Source of the DNA: Nakamurella lactea DSM 19367
Lineage (GTDB): Bacteria; Actinomycetota; Actinomycetes; Mycobacteriales; Nakamurellaceae
Direction: 5' to 3'
DNA: 64,000 nucleotides
Assembly: GCF_000426645.1 (NCBI RefSeq)
Contig: NZ_AUFT01000007.1
Span: 124,001-188,000, forward strand
In this document: one piece after another, positions 59,815-64,000 of the stretch
Numbering within the stretch: position 1 is the stretch's first letter
Layout: every line of letters starts with the position of its first letter
The notes under the pieces: generated by a model
What the model saw: the letters and a program-made list of their open reading frames with translations, nothing else
Databases searched by the model: none
Told to the model about the DNA's origin: nothing
Position numbers and translations under genes: made by a program

Positions 59815-60675
59815 ATGACACCGATCTGGTCCGGACTGGCGATCGGCGCGGTCTACGCGCTGGTTGCCATCGGCTACAACATTGTCTACGTCGCTTACAC
59901 GACGTTCAACTTCGCCCACGCCCAGTTGATGATGTTCGGCGTCTTCGTCACCTACTGGGCGACCGTGGTCGCCGACCTGCCGATCTGGCTGACCTTCCTG
60001 GCGTGCGGCGCGGCGGTCGGGTTGATCGCCCTGATCGAGGAGTTCATCGCGATCCGCCCGGTAAAGGGGGCGCACGCCCATTTGGTGACCACCCTCGGTG
60101 CGGCCACCCTGTTGGACGGCATCACCAGGTTGATCTGGGGCGATCAGGTGCTCAAGGTGCCGCCGGTGATCGGATCGTCGAGCACCATCACGCTGCTGGG
60201 CGGTCGGATCAGCATCGTCGAACTGGTGCTGATCATCGCCATCATTGTCATCACCGGCCTCATCACGCTCTACAGTCGCCGCTCGCTGACCGGCCTTGCC
60301 CTGCTGGCGATGGCGGAGGATCGAGACGCAGCGCTGCTGCGCGGGATCAACGTCAAACGATTGGCTTTGGGCGCCTTCGTGTTCGCCGGGGTGCTCGCCG
60401 GGATCACCGGCCCGCTGGTCGGGCCGAAGACCTTCGCGGTCGCCACCCTGGGGTCGGCGCTGGCTCTCAAGGGATTCGTCGCGGTGGCCATCGGTGGGTT
60501 CGGCAGCATGCCGGGGGCGCTGATCGGTGGCTTCGTCGTCGGCCTGGTCGAATCGCTGTCCGGCCGCTGGCTGGGTAGCGACTTCCCGACCATCATGGTG
60601 TTCGTCGTCCTGCTGCTGATCCTGCTGCTGAAACCGACCGGCCTGTTCGGCTCGACCCGGGAACGGGTGGTCTAG
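59815..60675 (+). CDS. livH: LIV-type ABC permease LivH (second system)
   Basis: 286 residues, about eight hydrophobic helices. NIVYVAYTTFNFAHAQLMMFG near the N-terminus (two adjoining pieces) and the coupling loop SLTGLALLAMAEDRDAALLRGI near residue 160 are LivH features; GFVAVAIGGFGSMPGALIGG follows near 220. ATG 59815 has AGGAGG seven bases upstream. No binding-protein gene precedes it, unlike the first LIV operon. Directly abuts the permease-ATPase fusion gene. Confidence 0.88.
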   Translation: MTPIWSGLAIGAVYALVAIGYNIVYVAYTTFNFAHAQLMMFGVFVTYWATVVADLPIWLTFLACGAAVGLIALIEEFIAIRPVKGAHAHLVTTLGAATLLDGITRLIWGDQVLKVPPVIGSSSTITLLGGRISIVELVLIIAIIVITGLITLYSRRSLTGLALLAMAEDRDAALLRGINVKRLALGAFVFAGVLAGITGPLVGPKTFAVATLGSALALKGFVAVAIGGFGSMPGALIGGFVVGLVESLSGRWLGSDFPTIMVFVVLLLILLLKPTGLFGSTRERVV

Positions 60676-62508
60676 ATGACGACAATCGTGCAAGGCCTGC
60701 GCCGGATCCCGTCCTGGGTGCTGCCGCTGGCCCTTGGCATCTTGCTGATCGCCGCTCCGTGGCTGGGCATCAGCGCCGATACCCGCCGACTGCTGGTGCT
60801 CAGTTGCATCCTGGCGCTGGTCACCAGCGGACTGAGCCTGAGCTTCGGATACGCCGGCGAACTCGCGCTGGGGCAGACCGCCATGTACGCCACCGGCGCC
60901 TACCTCACCGGATATCTGGCAATGCACTGGGTCAACGATCTGCTGCTGCTGGTGGTGGTCTCGGCCGTGGCCGCGCTGGTCGTCGGGATGATCTCGGGCA
61001 TTCCGGGTCTACGCCTCGGCGGCTGGTCGCTGGCGATGACGTCCTTCTTCCTGGTCCTGCTGGTTCCACAGATCATCGACCTGCTGGAGAAGTACACCGG
61101 CGGGGCCGTCGGCCTGGTGGGCATCCCGCAGCCGAAATTGTTCGGCCAACCGCTGAGCACCGTGACCTTCTATGTGGTGGTCGCGGTGATCACCGTCGTC
61201 TGGTTCACCGTGATGCGCAATCTGGTGACCTCCCGGCACGGTATCGCGTTCCAGGTGCTGCGGCAGAGCCCTGTCCTGGCCTCGTCTCTGGGCATCTCGG
61301 TGTTCCGGCTCAAGCTCACCGCCTACGCGTTGGGGGCGATCCCGGCCGGTATCGCCGGAGCGCTGTTCGCCTACGTCGACAAGTACCTCTCGCCGTCCAC
61401 GTTCGGTTTCACCATGGCCGTCACCGTGCTCGCCGCCGCGATTCTCGGCGGGGCGAAGAGCGTCTATGGCGCGCTGATCGGTGCGCTGATCATGCAGTAC
61501 GGGCCGCTGCGGTCCACCGACTTCGCGCAGTACGCCCAGGTGATCTACGGCGTCTTCCTGATCGTCGCCGGGACATTGGTGGCCAACGGGTTGGCCGGCC
61601 TGGCGAACCGGGCGATCAAGCTGTTGAAGGCACGCTGGGATCCCCAGCAGCCGGCATCGGCCGGCGGCGATCCGGACCAGTCGGCCGGCGAATCCAGTGG
61701 GCTGACGAAGCGTCCGGTACTGCCGCAGTTGCCGGGCGATCGGCTGCAGATCGAGGGCCTGGCCAAACGTTTCGGCGGTCTGCAGGCGCTCGGCGGGGTG
61801 AGCTTGACCGCCGAGCCCGGTCAGATCACCGCGCTGATCGGTCCCAACGGATCGGGCAAGACCACACTGCTGAACATGGTCTGTGGGTACTACCGGACCG
61901 ATGACGGGACGATCCACATCGGGGATACCGACATCACCGGCGCGAAGACCCACCAGGTGGCCAGGGCCGGCGTGGCACGCACCTTCCAGACGCCGCTGTT
62001 CCCGGAGGACATCTCGGTCCACGAGGCGGTGGCCGCGGGGATGTACACGCCGCGGTACGTCGGGATGCTGTCGTCGATCCTGCGGCTGCCGAGGTACTGG
62101 CGCACAGTCAGGGCCGACCGGGCCGAAACCACCGCCGTGCTGCGCCTGGTCGGCGTCGACCACCTCGCCGATGCCGAAGCGGCATCACTGCCGCTGGGCA
62201 CCCGGCGGCTGCTGGAAGTGGCGCGGGCACTGGTCTGCCGCCCGAAGGTGTTGCTGCTGGACGAGGTCGCCTCCGGACTCGACGAGGACGAGATCGAGCG
62301 GTTGGCCGAGCTGATCAGGGCGATCCGGGCGGCCGGGACCACGGTCGTTTTGGTGGAGCACAACTTCAAGCTGGTCCTCGAACTCGCCGACACCATCCGG
62401 GTACTCGCCCAGGGCGAGCTGATTGCCTCCGGGACGCCGGCCGAGATCGAGAACCATCCGCGGGTGTTGTCCGACTATCTGGGTGTACGGCAGGAAGGGA
62501 TGCAGTGA
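60676..62508 (+). CDS. LivM-LivG fusion: permease joined to ATPase
   Basis: 610 residues. Residues 1-320 form a LivM permease with about nine hydrophobic segments (LSLSFGYAGELALGQTAMYA near 55; coupling loop RHGIAFQVLRQSPVLASSLGI near 184). A Pro/Ser/Gly-rich linker spans 320-352. Residues 355-610 are a LivG ATPase with Walker A GPNGSGKTT near 390, Walker B VLLLDEVASGLDEDE near 523 and a degenerate signature LPLGTRRLLEVARAL. The first LIV system in this window has the two as separate proteins. Fusions of this kind are known in LIV-type systems. Confidence 0.9.
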   Translation: MTTIVQGLRRIPSWVLPLALGILLIAAPWLGISADTRRLLVLSCILALVTSGLSLSFGYAGELALGQTAMYATGAYLTGYLAMHWVNDLLLLVVVSAVAALVVGMISGIPGLRLGGWSLAMTSFFLVLLVPQIIDLLEKYTGGAVGLVGIPQPKLFGQPLSTVTFYVVVAVITVVWFTVMRNLVTSRHGIAFQVLRQSPVLASSLGISVFRLKLTAYALGAIPAGIAGALFAYVDKYLSPSTFGFTMAVTVLAAAILGGAKSVYGALIGALIMQYGPLRSTDFAQYAQVIYGVFLIVAGTLVANGLAGLANRAIKLLKARWDPQQPASAGGDPDQSAGESSGLTKRPVLPQLPGDRLQIEGLAKRFGGLQALGGVSLTAEPGQITALIGPNGSGKTTLLNMVCGYYRTDDGTIHIGDTDITGAKTHQVARAGVARTFQTPLFPEDISVHEAVAAGMYTPRYVGMLSSILRLPRYWRTVRADRAETTAVLRLVGVDHLADAEAASLPLGTRRLLEVARALVCRPKVLLLDEVASGLDEDEIERLAELIRAIRAAGTTVVLVEHNFKLVLELADTIRVLAQGELIASGTPAEIENHPRVLSDYLGVRQEGMQ

Positions 62509-63245
62509 TGAGCACTGCTGAGGTGCTGCTGCAGGTGCGCAACCTGGCCACCGGATACGGCGACATCAGAGCCGTCTGGGACGTCTCACTGACCGTCCGG
62601 GCCGGTGAGATGACGGTGCTGCTCGGCCGCAACGGTGCGGGCAAAACCACTACCCTGCGGGCGATCTCGGGACTCAACAAGGCGGACTCCGGGAGCATCG
62701 AGTTCGCCGGTGAGGACGTCACCGGGATGCCGCCGCATCGCCGGGTGACCGCGGGGATGGCGTTGGTGCAGGAGGGCAAGCGGATCTTCCGGCGTCGCAC
62801 CATCGAGGAGAACCTGCTGCTGGGCGGTTACACCCGCGGGCTCGGCAAACGGGCGCTGGAGCGCGAGGTTTCGGACGTCTACCAGCTGTTCCCCGCGTTG
62901 GCCGATCGCAAGCACGTGACCTCGGGGCAACTGTCCGGTGGTCAGCAGCAGATGCTGGCCATCGGCCAGGCGCTGATGTCGAAGCCGAAGTTGCTGATGC
63001 TCGACGAGCCGTCCGGTGGTCTGGCGCCGGCCATCGTTGCCGAGGTGATGGCGACGGTTGCCGGACTGAAGGAGACCGGGATCGGCATTCTGCTGGTGGA
63101 GCAGGCGGTTGCCGCCTCGCTGGCGGTGGCCGATCGGGTGACGGTGCTCGACGTCGGCCGGGTGCTGTTGGACAAGCCGGCCGCCGAGATCACCGATACC
63201 GAGGTGTTGACCGAGGCTTACCTTGGCCGCGGCTCGACGAGCTGA
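62508..63245 (+). CDS. livF: LIV-type ABC ATPase LivF (second system)
   Basis: 245 residues. Walker A GRNGAGKTT is near residue 40, VQEGKRIFRRRTIEENLLLGG near 86 the LivF Q-loop region, QLSGGQQQMLAIGQALM near 141 the signature and LLMLDEPSGGLAP the Walker B. ATG 62508 overlaps the fusion-gene stop by one base and has AGGAAGGG eight bases upstream; GTG 62505 is an alternative. Last gene of the box 7 operon; 133 bases of unassigned sequence separate it from the convergent regulator gene. Confidence 0.9.
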   Translation: MSTAEVLLQVRNLATGYGDIRAVWDVSLTVRAGEMTVLLGRNGAGKTTTLRAISGLNKADSGSIEFAGEDVTGMPPHRRVTAGMALVQEGKRIFRRRTIEENLLLGGYTRGLGKRALEREVSDVYQLFPALADRKHVTSGQLSGGQQQMLAIGQALMSKPKLLMLDEPSGGLAPAIVAEVMATVAGLKETGIGILLVEQAVAASLAVADRVTVLDVGRVLLDKPAAEITDTEVLTEAYLGRGSTS

Positions 63246-63378
63246 GTCGTTGGCGCGGTGAGTATCCGGAGGGCGGCGCGTCGCCACCGCACCGAGACGT
63301 CGCCTATGGCGCGGAAACGACCGGTTGGCGCGCCGCAACTGCTCCGAGACGTCGCGAACGGTCCCGGGCACGCCGCAA

Positions 63379-63963
63379 TCAGCGCGGGACGATGCCTTCC
63401 AGGAAGGTGGAGACGAAGTCGTCGGCGAACCGCTTCATCGAATACTGGTGGGTGGGCTTGAACCAGCGCACCGACAGCCACAAGGAATCGCGGATCAGTC
63501 GGTAGAGCACCCGCGGCGGGATGTCGTCCCGGAACGCGCCCGAGGTGACCCCGGCCTCGATCACCTTGATCCAGGTCTTGGAGATGGTGTTCGCCGCGGT
63601 CTTGATGTGGTCGTACCCCTGCAACGAGGTCAGGTACTTGCCGCTGTTCTGATAGATCTCGGTGGCATGCGGATGCGCCTCGATGACGCTGAGCGACGCC
63701 CGCACCAGTTCGGTGAGCTGGGTACGCGGGTCCGAATGCGCCGTCACCACGGCGGTGTACCGGTCGGTGAGATCGGCCAGATAGGACGACACGATCGCGT
63801 CCACCATCTCGTCCTTGGACTTGAAATGGTGGTAGAGGCTGCCCGACAGGATGCCGACGGCGTCGGCGATCTCGCGCACCGTGGTAGCGACGATTCCCTT
63901 GGCGGCGAACAGATCCGCCGCGTGCTCAAGGATGACGGTGCGGCGGTCGTGCGGTTCGGCCAT
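63379..63963 (-). CDS. kstR2: TetR-family regulator, KstR2-like
   Basis: 194 residues. The N-terminal helix-turn-helix (about residues 8-55) reads TTVREIADAVGILSGSLYHHF, followed by KSKDEMVDAIVSSYL. The end reads YRLIRDSLWLSVRWFKP, all very close in pattern to KstR2 (Rv3557c), whose ligand is HIP-CoA. KstR2 recognises AnCAAGnnCTTGnT, present seven times in this window at operon fronts. The start ATG 63963 has GAGAGG six bases upstream. Its own promoter lies at or beyond the window end, so autoregulation cannot be judged. Predicted repressor released by a CoA thioester of the late pathway. Confidence 0.85.
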   Translation of the reverse strand: MAEPHDRRTVILEHAADLFAAKGIVATTVREIADAVGILSGSLYHHFKSKDEMVDAIVSSYLADLTDRYTAVVTAHSDPRTQLTELVRASLSVIEAHPHATEIYQNSGKYLTSLQGYDHIKTAANTISKTWIKVIEAGVTSGAFRDDIPPRVLYRLIRDSLWLSVRWFKPTHQYSMKRFADDFVSTFLEGIVPR

Positions 63964-64000
63964 GACGTTCCTCTCGACGCTGAACCCCGAAGACGACCTG

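Noticed and set aside
63292-63355. CCGAGACGTCGC repeated 52 bases apart after the second LivF gene
   Set aside because: Two short G+C-rich copies with no symmetry or link to a gene start; could be chance. The 133-base gap otherwise shows nothing I can assign.

Overview
The window is G+C-rich DNA, densely packed with genes, many of them joined by ATGA or GTGA stop/start overlaps. It contains F420-type oxidoreductases, TetR regulators and protein families best known from mycobacteria and rhodococci, so it comes from an actinobacterium. I cannot name the genus. Homologies were recognised by eye from motifs, lengths and domain order; no alignment or database search was run. Comparisons with M. 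tuberculosis genes are from memory of those families. No tRNA, rRNA, CRISPR array or insertion sequence was seen, and no gene-free stretch exceeds about 170 bases.

The content points to a large catabolic island for a steroid or similar polycyclic terpenoid carboxylic acid. Two regulatory layers known from cholesterol degraders appear together. One is a KstR-like TetR gene (26571-27170) beside a ChsE3/FadE34-like double acyl-CoA dehydrogenase. The other is a KstR2-like TetR gene (63379-63963) at the right end. Seven copies of an 18-bp palindrome, CAAnCAAGCGCTTGnTTG, sit at operon fronts (2811, 29243, 37693, 38985, 46122, 54899, 59743). Its core fits the published KstR2 motif AnCAAGnnCTTGnT, so most of the window looks like one KstR2-type regulon.

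Layout, left to right. 1-2738: acyl-CoA synthetase and alpha-methylacyl-CoA racemase. 2886-9554: an operon resembling the mycobacterial igr operon, with a FadD17-like ligase, two-subunit acyl-CoA dehydrogenase, ChsH2-like and ChsH1-like hydratase and Ltp2-like aldolase. 9699-15299: Dpp/Opp-type ABC importer. 15299-20525: MmgE/PrpD protein, Ddn-like protein, ligase and carboxyltransferase. 20553-27170: FadA5-like thiolase divergent from SDR, FadD17-like ligase, ChsE3-like dehydrogenase and KstR-like regulator. 27194-34799: a second, rearranged hydratase/DUF35/aldolase module, followed by an RfbH-like PLP enzyme, a hypothetical protein, a PanE-like reductase and an SDR. 34911-38935: SnoaL-like proteins, SDRs and an MFS transporter. 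39068-46041: FadE30-like and partner dehydrogenases with reductases. 46206-52776: complete LIV-type ABC importer plus a ligase. 52843-58596: SDR, FadA6-like thiolase, FadD3-like ligase, thiolase and PaaY-like protein. 58644-63245: aminoglycoside-phosphotransferase-fold protein and a second LIV-type importer without a binding protein. 63379-63963: KstR2-like regulator.

Reading these together (inference): the importers bring in a soluble carboxylated substrate or an excreted intermediate, and ligases make CoA thioesters. The ChsE/ChsH/Ltp2 modules and FadA5 remove the side chain, and FadD3-, FadE30- and FadA6-like enzymes act on the later C/D-ring propanoate stage. The ring-opening enzymes (KstD, KshAB, HsaA-D) and IpdAB are not in this window, so the pathway must continue elsewhere and the true substrate is not fixed by this sequence.
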